Made by a program: the position numbers and the translations under genes. DNA of 64,000 nucleotides from CAVWDU01 sp963753815. GTDB taxonomy: Bacteria > Pseudomonadota > Gammaproteobacteria > Pseudomonadales > Halieaceae. The DNA lies in contig CAVWDU010000004.1 in assembly GCA_963753815.1 (NCBI GenBank), positions 248,001 through 312,000 on the forward strand, written 5' to 3'. The notes beneath the pieces are model-generated. The model saw only the letters and a list, made by a program, of their open reading frames with translations. It searched no databases and had not been told where the DNA came from. Positions 25,897-37,157 of this stretch are shown here, one piece after another. Each line of letters opens with the position of its first letter. The first letter of the stretch is position 1.

Positions 25897-28128
25897 TCAG
25901 AAAGATGCCGGGATAACCGGCCGTTCCTCCTGGGCGAGGCGCTGCATCACTTCGTCCCGCAGGCGATTCAGTTCCGGATCCCGCGGCGCCAGCAGGAGTG
26001 CTGCCTGGGCCAGCTCGTCTGCCTGTTGGTAATCGCCGGCCGCCACGCTGTCTTCGATTGCCGTCGCGTACAGGTCGGGCATCTGCGCCAGCAATTCGCC
26101 GATCCCTGCCAGGCCGCTGCCCAGGCCCTGTGCCTGTAACAGGTGGGCATGAGCCTGTTGCAGGTTTGCCACCTCGTGGGGGCGTCGCGCCAGCAATGCG
26201 CGGGCCTGGGCCAACAGGGCTCCGGCCTCACGCTGTACCTGTTCTGTTTGGCTGGCGATTTCGTCCCGGGTCCGGCGCAGACCGGCCCGCGCCGATGCGT
26301 TCCCCGGCTCGATACTCAGCACTTCCAGGTAGACATCCCGTCGTTCCTCGAGCTGCTCTTCGCCCGTGAGACCGGCTGCGCGGGCAAGCATTGACTGCAC
26401 CAGCTCCGCCCGCTGCCGCTGCAGCGCAACTGCCTGCTGGTAATCCGTTCGCAGGCGTGCCAGGTTCGGGTCGTCCGGCGCCAGCGAGGCGAGGTCGTCC
26501 AGTCCATCCCCCGCTGCCTCCAGGCGACCCGAGCGCAGGGCGCTCGCCACAGCGTCGACCTGCAGTCGTACCAGCCGCACCAGTGCGCGCCTCGCCTCCG
26601 GGTTGCCCGGTTCCAGTTCGATGATCTCCCGGTACGCCTCGTAGGCGCTGTTCTCCCTCGGCCTCACCAGCCTGCCCTCTGCTATGCCCTGGTCGACGGC
26701 TGCCAGCAGCCGCTCGATTTCAGAGCGGGTGGACGCCGTCGCCTGGCGCTGCTGCTCGTTGGCAAGGCGGGCCGCTGCCAATACACCCTGCAAGTCGGCC
26801 AGGCGCGGGTGATCCGGCGCCACATCCTGCACCCGCTCGAGGAAAACGTCGGCCTCGTCGAATTGCCGGGACTCGATCAGCCGGGCTGCGGCGTCGAGGT
26901 ACTCCCCGTTGACGCGATCGAGTTCCGCCCGGGCCTGCTTCGTGACCTGTTCCCGCTCCTCCCTCAGGCGCTGCTGAGATTCGGCCAGGGACTGCTGCCG
27001 GGCAGCCAGTTGCGCTTCTGACGCGCGCTTTCCGTCCAGGGCCTGGTAGGTTTGCCAGGCGGCTGTGACCGCAAGCGCGAGAATCACGCCGGCCGCGATG
27101 CCGAGATACCGGTTGGCGGTACGGGACCGTGGCATGAAGTCGTCGAGGAATTCCTCCACGCCCGCGTAGCGCTCCTCACGTGAAACCGCCATGGCCTTCT
27201 GCAGGGCATGCCATTGCCGGCGCGGCAGCTTGTCTATCCGCCGTGGCTGAAGGTTTTGCTGGGCCGCTTCCCTGATGGTGCGGTATCGGGTGGGGTGTTC
27301 GCCGGAGAGCAACTCGTAGATGATACAACCGAGGCCGTAGATGTCGTCGGCGGGAACAGGTTCCTCACCGTCCAGGCGCTGCAGGCTCGCATAGCCGGGG
27401 GTCAGTCCACCGAGACTGGCGGGATTGAAGACTGTACCGTCGGAGGAGGATTCACCGGTGTCCGCATCAACCATTGCCTGGGCGATACCGAAGTCGAGCA
27501 CTTTCGCGGTGCCTTCGCTGGTCAGGAAGACATTTCTCGGGGTGAAATCCGCGTGCACGATGCCGGCCTCGTGCGCGTGCTGCAGCGCATCCCCCATCTG
27601 CCCCGCCAGTCGCCGTGCCTCACTCAGGCCGACGCCGGTCGGGTTGGCGCTGATGTACTGGTAGAGGTCCCGGCCGCGCAGCAATTCCATCGTCAGGTAG
27701 ACCCGGTCGCCATCCCGGTCGAAGTCGAATACCTTGACGATGTTGGGATGGGTGAGGGTCTGCGATTTGCGCGCTTCGCGCTGTAATGCGATGAGTGCCG
27801 ACGGGTGTTCCCGGAATCCCTCGTTGAGGAGTTTTATCGCTACCCAGGGATCGCGGTCCCTGGCCTCGACCTTGCGCAGGTCCCTGGCCTTGTAGACGGT
27901 ACCCATGCCGCCCGCGCCCAGCATCGACTCGAGCTGAAACCGTTCCTTGATCACGGTCCGGGCAGAGAGCAGCGTCGCCGCCGCCTCGACCGCCACCTCG
28001 CGGTGCGGGCGAGGGGCTTCGGGCGCCTGTGTCGTGGCCTGATCCACAATAGCGGTGGCATCGTCAGGCCCGGTCGACACATTCTGCTGCGGCGCGCGCG
28101 CCTCGGTGTGTTCCTGGTCGTCCGTCAT
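25897..28128 (-). CDS. Membrane Ser/Thr protein kinase with large extracytoplasmic helical domain
   Basis: 743 residues. The kinase domain spans about 62-332: glycine loop G71-A-G-G-M-G76, lysine K99 ('VAIKLL'), E118, catalytic loop H192-A-D194 with N199 ('HADFTPRN'), and metal-binding D212-F-G214. The usual arginine before the catalytic Asp is alanine, so this is a non-RD kinase that would not need activation-loop phosphorylation of the classic type. One membrane helix (about 341-358) leads to a coiled coil (363-410) and about 330 residues of degenerate TPR-like helices ending outside the cytoplasm. Such kinases sense envelope signals. Partner phosphatase not present. Confidence 0.92.
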   Translation of the reverse strand: MTDDQEHTEARAPQQNVSTGPDDATAIVDQATTQAPEAPRPHREVAVEAAATLLSARTVIKERFQLESMLGAGGMGTVYKARDLRKVEARDRDPWVAIKLLNEGFREHPSALIALQREARKSQTLTHPNIVKVFDFDRDGDRVYLTMELLRGRDLYQYISANPTGVGLSEARRLAGQMGDALQHAHEAGIVHADFTPRNVFLTSEGTAKVLDFGIAQAMVDADTGESSSDGTVFNPASLGGLTPGYASLQRLDGEEPVPADDIYGLGCIIYELLSGEHPTRYRTIREAAQQNLQPRRIDKLPRRQWHALQKAMAVSREERYAGVEEFLDDFMPRSRTANRYLGIAAGVILALAVTAAWQTYQALDGKRASEAQLAARQQSLAESQQRLREEREQVTKQARAELDRVNGEYLDAAARLIESRQFDEADVFLERVQDVAPDHPRLADLQGVLAAARLANEQQRQATASTRSEIERLLAAVDQGIAEGRLVRPRENSAYEAYREIIELEPGNPEARRALVRLVRLQVDAVASALRSGRLEAAGDGLDDLASLAPDDPNLARLRTDYQQAVALQRQRAELVQSMLARAAGLTGEEQLEERRDVYLEVLSIEPGNASARAGLRRTRDEIASQTEQVQREAGALLAQARALLARRPHEVANLQQAHAHLLQAQGLGSGLAGIGELLAQMPDLYATAIEDSVAAGDYQQADELAQAALLLAPRDPELNRLRDEVMQRLAQEERPVIPASF

Positions 28129-28286
28129 AGCAAGTTCAGAGATTCGTGCCTGCGGCGGCGTGTCATTGCGTACCTGCCCTTTGCGACTGCATTTTCAACA
28201 AGACAGTTATCCCTGATCGCGCGTATCATGCTGTCGCGATTCATTGCGTGACGCGGGCAGGGCGCCCGTGCGACCGAGGATACACC

Positions 28287-29081
28287 ATGAACACCGTAAG
28301 CCGACTCTTTATCTGCTTCCCAGTATACATATGCGTTAGCCAGCTTGCGCTCGCACAGGAGCAGCCCCGCGATCTGCGTTTCATCGTCGGCGCCGCGGCG
28401 GGCTACACCGTACTGTCGTTCCCGGCGAAGCTGGACCAGGATCTCGGTTTCGTTTCGGCGAATTTGCTCGCCGGCGCAACCTACGGGGCCTGGCAGTTTT
28501 CGCTGAATGGCACTTTCTCGCTTGAGGACGCCGACATCTCCGAAGAAGAGGACATCGGCGAGGCCAGTCGCGAGGACATCGACTTCACAGTGGGTTACCA
28601 GATCAACCGCAACTGGTCAGTGTTCGGCGGCTACAAATACGGTGAAACCGAGATGGACTTCGTGTCCCGTGAAGCCCAGGATGACGGCCTGTTCAGCCGC
28701 GTCAGTGAGAGCTACGAGCAGGAGGGACCTTACCTGGGAGCGAGCTTCTCCTGGGATTTCGAAACCGCCGGGCGCCTGACCCTGGCGATCGCCTACGCGG
28801 ACCTGGATGCCACCAACACCTTCGGCGCCAACACGGATGACGACGACGAAGATGAGGACGAAGCACCCGAGTTCGATGACCTGACCGGGCGGGTGAAGGG
28901 CGACACTACGGGCCTCAGCTATGGGGTCACGTGGACCATGCCCCTCTCTCCCCAACTCCTGTTCCAGGCGCGCCTGAAGGTGAACGATTACCAGCAGGAC
29001 ATCCGTTTCGAGGGCGAGCGTTTCAAGGATATCGACGAGACCCTGAGCAGCCTGCACATCGGACTGGCGTACGTGTTTTAA
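28287..29081 (+). CDS. Outer-membrane beta-barrel protein
   Basis: 264 residues from ATG 28287, after GAGGATA. A signal peptide (about 1-23, ending 'LALAQ') is followed by alternating beta strands ('FTVGYQINRNWSVFGGYKYGE', 'LYLGASFSWDF'-like patterns) and the terminal Phe typical of proteins inserted by BAM ('LHIGLAYVF'). A long acidic loop of Asp and Glu lies around residues 181-196. Eight to ten strands are likely. The gene is divergent from the kinase, 158 bases away, and convergent with another barrel gene. Function unknown; the acidic loop could bind cations. Confidence 0.78.
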   Translation: MNTVSRLFICFPVYICVSQLALAQEQPRDLRFIVGAAAGYTVLSFPAKLDQDLGFVSANLLAGATYGAWQFSLNGTFSLEDADISEEEDIGEASREDIDFTVGYQINRNWSVFGGYKYGETEMDFVSREAQDDGLFSRVSESYEQEGPYLGASFSWDFETAGRLTLAIAYADLDATNTFGANTDDDDEDEDEAPEFDDLTGRVKGDTTGLSYGVTWTMPLSPQLLFQARLKVNDYQQDIRFEGERFKDIDETLSSLHIGLAYVF

Positions 29082-29092
29082 CACCCGCGGCG

Positions 29093-30049
29093 TTACTTCA
29101 GGCGCCACCCGAAGACCAGCGACACCCCTTCAACGTCACGGCCGACATTGATCTGCCCGCCGAGGCTGAAATCCCGGAAGAAGCGATTGCGCTCCGAAAC
29201 GTCGATGCCGACCGCGTAGCCCAGTTCGTAGAAATGGCTGAAACCCAGCGCCTTGCGGGTGGGGCCGGTGAAGGCGGTGGCGCCGAGGTGGACCACGCCG
29301 AACAGGGGCAGTTTGAACATCGATGCACCCAGGGAATGCTCCAGGTCTGCCTTGAAAGCCAGTGTGCCCGTGTCGGCTTCGAACGATGGCAGGTCGCGGG
29401 ATTCCGAGTAGCTGGTTATGTGGCTGAAGGTGTAGCGACCGACGAGCCGCAGGTCGTAGCGATCATATACCCGCCGCCGGTAATCCAGCCCGCCGGTGAT
29501 GCTGGCGATTCCGGCATTGGTCTCCCAGTTGAACAGGATGCCATCGAGGATCGGGGCGAGAAACTCCTCCGTTAAGCCCCCGTTGTAGTCCGCTGTGTTT
29601 TCCATACGACTGATGCCGTACTGCCCGGCCACCAGCCAGGACAGGTGTTCCCCGATCGGTGCCAGCACACCCAGGCCGAGCTGGCCGCTTACCGCTTTCC
29701 AGGTGCCATCGACGGTTTCGTCATCCAGTAGCTCGAAGGTGTTGTTGGTACTGGCGTGACTTAGGGTGCCGCGCACCACGAGCTGCCAGGTTCTCTCCTC
29801 GAGCGGGATTTCAAACTGCAGCGGGGCCTTGAAAACGTCGTATTCCGCGCCGTCATCGTCCTCAAGGCGTGAGGCACTGATGCTCGGGTCCAGAAACAGA
29901 TGGAGCATCTGGGCATAGCCCGCACCGATGTCGCTGTTGCTCACGCTGTCCCGCAACTGGTCGCGAACTTCGCCCGGGTCGAATTGGGCGTGCACGTAGC
30001 CTGCTGTCAGCAACGAGGTTGCGAGCGGGACCAGCCGTTTCAGCCGCAT
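29093..30049 (-). CDS. Autotransporter-like solitary outer-membrane beta-barrel
   Basis: 318 residues with a signal peptide (about 1-21, 'LLTAGYVHAQ') and a ribosome site GGAGGT close to ATG 30049. After a short N-terminal part the sequence is continuous amphipathic strands with many aromatic residues ('VVRGTLSHASTNN', 'DLRLVGRYTFSH', 'VSLVFGWRLK'). The plan, a barrel without a passenger domain, resembles the 'solitary outer membrane autotransporter-like' family. It ends in 'WRLK' and not an aromatic residue, which is slightly unusual. Function unknown. Confidence 0.72.
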   Translation of the reverse strand: MRLKRLVPLATSLLTAGYVHAQFDPGEVRDQLRDSVSNSDIGAGYAQMLHLFLDPSISASRLEDDDGAEYDVFKAPLQFEIPLEERTWQLVVRGTLSHASTNNTFELLDDETVDGTWKAVSGQLGLGVLAPIGEHLSWLVAGQYGISRMENTADYNGGLTEEFLAPILDGILFNWETNAGIASITGGLDYRRRVYDRYDLRLVGRYTFSHITSYSESRDLPSFEADTGTLAFKADLEHSLGASMFKLPLFGVVHLGATAFTGPTRKALGFSHFYELGYAVGIDVSERNRFFRDFSLGGQINVGRDVEGVSLVFGWRLK

Positions 30050-30350
30050 GGTACCTCCACGTTCGGGTTCGGGGACAAGCCAGTGTACGCGGAGTGGCGG
30101 GGCCCGGATGAGAGGCGGTGCGAACCGGGCCCGTGCCTCACGGGCGCGTTGGCCGCCCCTACCGGGACGAAGACAGCACTATCGACCCCGATTACCATGT
30201 GCGGCACCCACGTGCGTGACCCGGAGAAGCGACTGCGCGCGTGGGTTCGCGCGCCGCCGGTTAAAGGCTACAATGCGACCGTCGGCTGAGCGGCCCCGTG
30301 ACGTGCGCCCCCGACACACCTGATCATTCAGGGCAACGGAGACAGTAAAC
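30050..30350. other. Intergenic region between divergent genes with a putative promoter
   Basis: 301 bases between the barrel gene and the phospholipase D gene, no gene seen. A -10-like TACAAT at 30269-30274 lies about 80 bases before the phospholipase start and 17 bases after a weak -35-like TTCGCG; it is the best promoter candidate. Nothing else recognisable. Confidence 0.4.
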
Positions 30351-31934
30351 ATGTTGAATAAAAACAATTCCCGTCAGCGTGGTTGCAACGGCGTCGTATC
30401 CGCCGGCGCGGTTTGTTTTCTGTCGCTTCTGTTATCGGCTGGTTTCCTTGCCGGTTGTTCCTCCTCCTCAGGCCTCAAGACGGAGGTGGTGTCTTCCGTC
30501 ATCAGCTATGCACAACCTCCGGCAACGGAGGGGGTGCTCGCCGGATTGGCCAGCGAGATCACCACCAGGCATGGCGAGGAATACTCCGGTTTCAGAATCC
30601 TGGACTCCAGCCGTTCGGGGCTGTACTGGCGGCTGGCGTTGATTGATTCGGCAGTCTCTTCCCTGGATATCCAGACCTACCTTTGGTACCCCGACGTCAG
30701 CGGCAAGTTAGTGCTCGAGCGTGCTGTATTGGCTGCACAGCGCGGCGTGAAGGTCCGTATGATTGTCGATGACCTGATTCTCCAGGGGCACGACCAGTTG
30801 ATCGCCAATCTCAATGCCCAGCCGAATATCGAGTTCCGCATCTTCAATCCGTGGACTGATCGCGGCAGTATTCTGGACCGGGCGGGTCAGATGGTGGCCG
30901 AGATGGAGCGGCTCAATACCCGTATGCACGACAAGCTTCTGATTGCCGACGGGCGGGCGGCCGTCGTCGGTGGCCGCAATGTCGGCGACCACTACTTCGG
31001 CCTGCACGAGGTCTACAACTTCCACGATACCGACCTGCTGGGCATCGGTGAGATCGCCCTGCAGGCGAATGGCATGTTCGACGAATTCTGGAACAGCGAG
31101 TGGGTGGCCTCGGCGGATAACCTCACCACGCAACCGGATGCTGACGTTGCCGCCCAGCAGTGGCAGGCGATCCGGGCCAATGCCTCTTCCCCGCTGTTGA
31201 GCGAATTTCCCGCCGCACCGCGGGACTGGACCGAGGAGTTGACGCGTGAAGCGGCCGGCCTGCGCATCGGGCGCAGCAAGATGATCTACGATCGCACCGC
31301 AGAGGAACAGATAGACCAGAGCGTCGCATCGAATATGTTCAACTTCTTTGGCATGGCCAAAGAGGAGTTGCTGATCATGAACGCCTACGTCATACCCGCC
31401 GAGCCTGCGATCGAGTTCGTCCAGGGGCTCGCCGATAAGGGTGTGGACGTGAAGATCCTGACCAATTCGCTGGAGTCTCACGATGTCCCGGCCGTGAACA
31501 GTCACTACGAGCCCTGGCGCGACGACCTTATCAAGGCGGGCGTGGACCTCTACGAGTTTCAGGCGCATCCGGCCATCCAGCGGGGTGTCGTCGACGTACC
31601 TCCGGTTGAAGCCGAATTCAGCGGTTTGCACAGCAAGACCGCGGTGGTGGACAGGCGCTACGTGTTTGTCGGTTCGATGAACCTCGACCCCCGGTCCGCC
31701 AATATCAATACCGAAATGGGCGTCATGGTCGACTCACCCGAGTTGGCAGAAGACCTCGCCCGGGTCATCCTGAGAGATATGAGTGGCGAGAATGCCTGGC
31801 ATGTCACCATGGATGAAGACGGTGAGCTCGCCTGGACCAACAGCGAGGAGACGGTGACCAAACAGCCTGCTCGCGATGGCATGCAGCGGGTCATGAACGT
31901 CATCATGAAAGTGGGTCCGAAGGAACAGTACTAA
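30351..31934 (+). CDS. Phospholipase D family lipoprotein (ClsC/YmdC-like)
   Basis: 527 residues. The signal peptide ends in lipobox 'LAGC' with the lipidated Cys at 36. Two HKD motifs are complete: H193-x-K195-x4-D200 ('MHDKLLIADG') and H427-x-K429-x4-D434 ('LHSKTAVVD'), each followed by the usual G-(G/S)-x-N ('VGGRNVGD', 'VGSMNLDP'). The family transfers phosphatidyl groups; ClsC-like members make cardiolipin from phosphatidylglycerol and phosphatidylethanolamine, but a periplasmic lipoprotein could also hydrolyse or remodel lipids. ATG 30351 follows CGGAGA. Monocistronic. Confidence 0.9.
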   Translation: MLNKNNSRQRGCNGVVSAGAVCFLSLLLSAGFLAGCSSSSGLKTEVVSSVISYAQPPATEGVLAGLASEITTRHGEEYSGFRILDSSRSGLYWRLALIDSAVSSLDIQTYLWYPDVSGKLVLERAVLAAQRGVKVRMIVDDLILQGHDQLIANLNAQPNIEFRIFNPWTDRGSILDRAGQMVAEMERLNTRMHDKLLIADGRAAVVGGRNVGDHYFGLHEVYNFHDTDLLGIGEIALQANGMFDEFWNSEWVASADNLTTQPDADVAAQQWQAIRANASSPLLSEFPAAPRDWTEELTREAAGLRIGRSKMIYDRTAEEQIDQSVASNMFNFFGMAKEELLIMNAYVIPAEPAIEFVQGLADKGVDVKILTNSLESHDVPAVNSHYEPWRDDLIKAGVDLYEFQAHPAIQRGVVDVPPVEAEFSGLHSKTAVVDRRYVFVGSMNLDPRSANINTEMGVMVDSPELAEDLARVILRDMSGENAWHVTMDEDGELAWTNSEETVTKQPARDGMQRVMNVIMKVGPKEQY

Positions 31935-32095
31935 GCGGCTTAAACCCACACAAGGCGGACCGTAGGCCGCCCCCAGTCGATGATTCGGCGGGGCGGCTCG
32001 GACCTGCCCGGTCGGTTGCCTCCGGGCCTCACCGCCGCCGATTCATCGCGATCACCGCGGGGCCCCGTACAGGGTTGCCCCACGAAGCGCCCCGC

Positions 32096-33280
32096 TCAGC
32101 GATTGCGCCCGAGTTTTTCGTGCGCGTCCACCCACTCGTTCTTGCGGGTCTTGTCATCGATACGAGACGCGGCACCCAGGGACAGTTCGCCGGCCACGGT
32201 CAGCGCGGCGGCGATTTCGGCGAGTTTGAGCGCCTTGCCGGGACCGAAGCAATCCATGATTTCGAGGCATTCCCGCTGGGTGGGCAGTCCGGTACCGCCG
32301 CCGTAGGTAGCCACGATGAGGGCCGGGAAGGTGATCGAGAAGTAGTAATCCCCTTCGCGGGTCACCTTGTTATATGTGGTGCACTGGTTTGACTCGCCGA
32401 TGTTGGCGATGTCCTGACCGGTGGCGAGATAGAGGGCGGCCAGTCCGTTGGCAGGGTGTGCCGCGTTGTTCGATGAGTTGGTGAGAAACGCGCTCATGGT
32501 ACTGATACCCTGCCCGTAGTGCATTTGCTGCGGGGTGATGCGCAGGTTCTCGATCATGACATCCCGCGGGATGGTAAGTTCGGCGGTGACCCGGCGACCC
32601 CTGCCCTTGAGGAGGTTGACCGAGGAGGTTTTCTTCTCGGTATCGAAGTTACCCGAGAGCAGGTAGTGAGCGATTTTGTCGTACTGCTTGCGAATCCATT
32701 CACAGGCGACGAAGGTGGCCTTGCTGGTCATGTTCTGGCCGGCGGCATCGCCTGTGCTGTAGTCGAAGCGCGTAAAAACCATGTTGTGAGCGAGGTAGGC
32801 CTCGATTTCCAGCAACTTGCCTACCGAGGTTGTACTTTCGGCCACTTCGCGGACCCGGTCGAAGTTGTCCCGCAGCCAGGCTTTGAAGTCCCTGGCCTCC
32901 CGGGCGTTATCAAAAACGAACACGGGCGCCCGTTGCATGGCCTCGCCCGCGACCGTGGTCATTACACCGCCGCTTTCCCGAATGACTTTCATGCCCCGGT
33001 TGTAGCTGGCGAGCATGGTGCCCTCGACGGTAGCCATGGGCACGTAAAACTCGCCTTTCGCATACTCGCCGTCAACCAGCAGCGGGCCGGCAAGGCCGAT
33101 CGGGACCTGGGCCACGCCGAACAGGTTCTCGATATTGCCCGCCATGACTTGCGGGTCGAAGGAGTACTTCCGCGTATGGTCCAGTCGGGCGGGCGTGTTC
33201 TCTTCGATAAAGGCCTGACGGCTGGAAATGGTTTCCTCGCTGTAGTCGTCAGCGGGAGAACGGGGAATCTTCTTGCTCAT
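32096..33280 (-). CDS. Hydroxymethylglutaryl-CoA reductase
   Basis: 394 residues from ATG 33280, preceded by GGAG at proper spacing. Family signatures in order: 'VPIGLAGPLLVDGEY' (59-73), 'PMATVEGTMLASYNRG' with catalytic E86, 'TGDAAGQNMTSK' replacing the common D-A-M-G-x-N with its catalytic Lys, 'ATGQDIANIGES' with the catalytic Asp, 'YGGGTGLPTQREC' and 'VAGELSLGAA'. The protein reduces HMG-CoA to mevalonate with NAD(P)H, or does the reverse. No other mevalonate-pathway gene is adjacent, and gammaproteobacteria generally make isoprenoids by the MEP route, so a catabolic or specialised role is possible. The altered D-A-A-G-Q-N motif marks a divergent subgroup. Confidence 0.9.
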   Translation of the reverse strand: MSKKIPRSPADDYSEETISSRQAFIEENTPARLDHTRKYSFDPQVMAGNIENLFGVAQVPIGLAGPLLVDGEYAKGEFYVPMATVEGTMLASYNRGMKVIRESGGVMTTVAGEAMQRAPVFVFDNAREARDFKAWLRDNFDRVREVAESTTSVGKLLEIEAYLAHNMVFTRFDYSTGDAAGQNMTSKATFVACEWIRKQYDKIAHYLLSGNFDTEKKTSSVNLLKGRGRRVTAELTIPRDVMIENLRITPQQMHYGQGISTMSAFLTNSSNNAAHPANGLAALYLATGQDIANIGESNQCTTYNKVTREGDYYFSITFPALIVATYGGGTGLPTQRECLEIMDCFGPGKALKLAEIAAALTVAGELSLGAASRIDDKTRKNEWVDAHEKLGRNR

Positions 33281-33338
33281 GGCGGGCTCCATGTTGGCGT
33301 GATCGGCCACGTTACGCGCGCGCGGATTCGGAGTCAAA

Positions 33339-35151
<1,813 letters not shown>

Positions 35152-35386
35152 GGCCGCAGATTCTACCCGAGTAGAGAGCACAGAGGACAGAAAAAGCCGC
35201 AGGGTCAGGTGGCGGGAGTGCCGGCGAGCCGGGTCAGGGGGGGTGCTCGGTGCGCCGTACCGTGTGTAAACATCGCGCAGTTCTGCCAGCGATTGAAGAT
35301 GATTTCTGTGAACCCTGTCTGTTGTGGGCCTCTACCGCTTCCGCGTATCCTGTGATACCTCGAGCACAGGCGACCCGGATCGCTCA

Positions 35387-37114
35387 ATGATTGACCAGAT
35401 AATTATATCGGTGCTCTTCTGCGGACTGCTTTTCGGCCTCATTTTTACTGACTGGCCGGCGGTTCGCGTGTTCACGGGCACCATGCTGATTACCTATTTC
35501 CTGGGGCTCGTTGGCACCGAAGAGATACTCGACAAGGCGACCAACACGGGCCTGATGACCCTCGTTATGTTGCTGCTGGTTTCCATCGGCCTGGAAAAAC
35601 TTTCCTGGCTGAGTCACCTGTCCGGCAAGCTGATAACGCCGAGCTACGGCGCCAGTCTGCTCCGCCTGGGCGCAGTAACGGCCTTTTTTTCTGCCTTCGT
35701 CAACAACACCGCGGTCGTGGCAACCCTCGCCCATTCGGTCCGCAGTAACAAGCACCATCCAGCTTCCCGGTTGCTGATACCACTGTCTTACGCCGCGATT
35801 CTCGGCGGCACCATGACGTTGATCGGCACCTCTACCAACCTGATCGTGAGCAGCTTTCTAGAGGATGCCACCGGCGAGAGTCTGGCGTTCTTCGACTTCC
35901 TGCTGGTAGGGGGTGTTGCCACTGTGCTTTGCCTGTTGGTCCTGCTGGTCAGCGCGCGCACCTTGCCTGTGGACAGTGCCGAGCAGATCGATATCAATGA
36001 ATACGTCATCGAGGCCGAGGTGATGGCGAGTTCACCGCTGGTAGGTAATACCGTCGCCGCCAACGGCCTGCGGGAACTGGACAACCTCTTCCTGGTGGAG
36101 ATCGTACGCGGCGACCACCTGATCTCGCCCGTGGCGCCCGGGGATTACGTGGAGGCCAATGACAAGCTGATTTTCTCCGGCGACATCAACCAGGTCGACA
36201 CATTGGAAACATTCCCGGGACTGCAGCTGTTCGCCGTTGAGGAAGGCCTGTTGCGGGCCAACATGATCGAGGTCATCGTCATGCCCAACGCGTCGATCGA
36301 GGGCAGGACGGTGAAAGAGAGTGCCTTCAGGTCGGTTTTCGATGCCGCCGTTGTCGGTATCCGCCGCGGTGGCAAGCGGCTGTCGGGGAAACTCGGCAAC
36401 ATCACCATCCAGGCCGGAGACAACATGGTTCTGGCGGTAGGCCCCGACTTCAATGCACGCAAGAATCTCGGCAAGAATTTTGTCATCATCGACGAGGAGG
36501 TCGGCAACGGCAAGACCACCCCGTTCCAGAACTACTTCATCACTTTCACTGCGGTCGTGGTCATCGCCCTGTCCGTCGCGGGCATGGTGCCATTGATCAA
36601 GGGGCTCGCGTTCCTGTTGCTCTGCATGCTGTTGTTCCGGGTGGTGAGATCCTCGGAGCTGCGACGGCGCTTTCCCTTCCAGATATGGCTGATCATCACC
36701 TCCGCCTTGACCCTGTCACAGGCGCTGACCAACTCCGGCCTGGTGGGCATGTTGACAGATACACTGCACCAGCACCTGGCGGCGCTGGGGCCCTATGCCG
36801 CGCTCGCGGGTATCTACTTCGGCACGCTGCTGCTGACCGAAGCGATGACGAACAACGCCGCGGCGGCGCTGAGTTTTCCGGTGGCGTTCGCGCTGGCAGA
36901 CAGCTACGGACTCAATCATATGCCGTTCGTGCTGGCGGTGGCCTACGGTGCCAGTGCCAGCTTTCTGACCCCCTACGGCTATACCACTAACCTGATGGTG
37001 CAGAACCTCGGCGGGTATTCGCTACAGGACTACTTCCGTGCTGGACTGCCGCTGTCTATCGTCTATTCCGTGGTGGTGATCCTGTTGCTGCCCCTGGTGT
37101 TTCCATTCCAGTGA
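35387..37114 (+). CDS. SLC13/DASS-type transporter with two RCK_C (TrkA-C) domains
   Basis: 575 residues from ATG 35387. Two membrane halves flank a soluble middle. The first half has 'AFVNNTAVVATLA' and 'GTSTNLIVSS', the second 'EAMTNNAAAALSFP' and 'YTTNLMV': the paired N-N-T/SxT motifs that bind Na+ and carboxylate in this superfamily. Residues about 220-385 hold two TrkA-C-like domains ('ELDNLFLVEIVRGDHL', 'DNMVLAVGPD') that probably bind a regulatory ligand. Substrates in this group include di- and tricarboxylates and sulfate; the sequence does not choose. Single gene. Confidence 0.88.
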   Translation: MIDQIIISVLFCGLLFGLIFTDWPAVRVFTGTMLITYFLGLVGTEEILDKATNTGLMTLVMLLLVSIGLEKLSWLSHLSGKLITPSYGASLLRLGAVTAFFSAFVNNTAVVATLAHSVRSNKHHPASRLLIPLSYAAILGGTMTLIGTSTNLIVSSFLEDATGESLAFFDFLLVGGVATVLCLLVLLVSARTLPVDSAEQIDINEYVIEAEVMASSPLVGNTVAANGLRELDNLFLVEIVRGDHLISPVAPGDYVEANDKLIFSGDINQVDTLETFPGLQLFAVEEGLLRANMIEVIVMPNASIEGRTVKESAFRSVFDAAVVGIRRGGKRLSGKLGNITIQAGDNMVLAVGPDFNARKNLGKNFVIIDEEVGNGKTTPFQNYFITFTAVVVIALSVAGMVPLIKGLAFLLLCMLLFRVVRSSELRRRFPFQIWLIITSALTLSQALTNSGLVGMLTDTLHQHLAALGPYAALAGIYFGTLLLTEAMTNNAAAALSFPVAFALADSYGLNHMPFVLAVAYGASASFLTPYGYTTNLMVQNLGGYSLQDYFRAGLPLSIVYSVVVILLLPLVFPFQ

Positions 37115-37157
37115 GTGACCCCGGCGAGATTTCGGCGAGCGGCTGATTAACGCCGAT

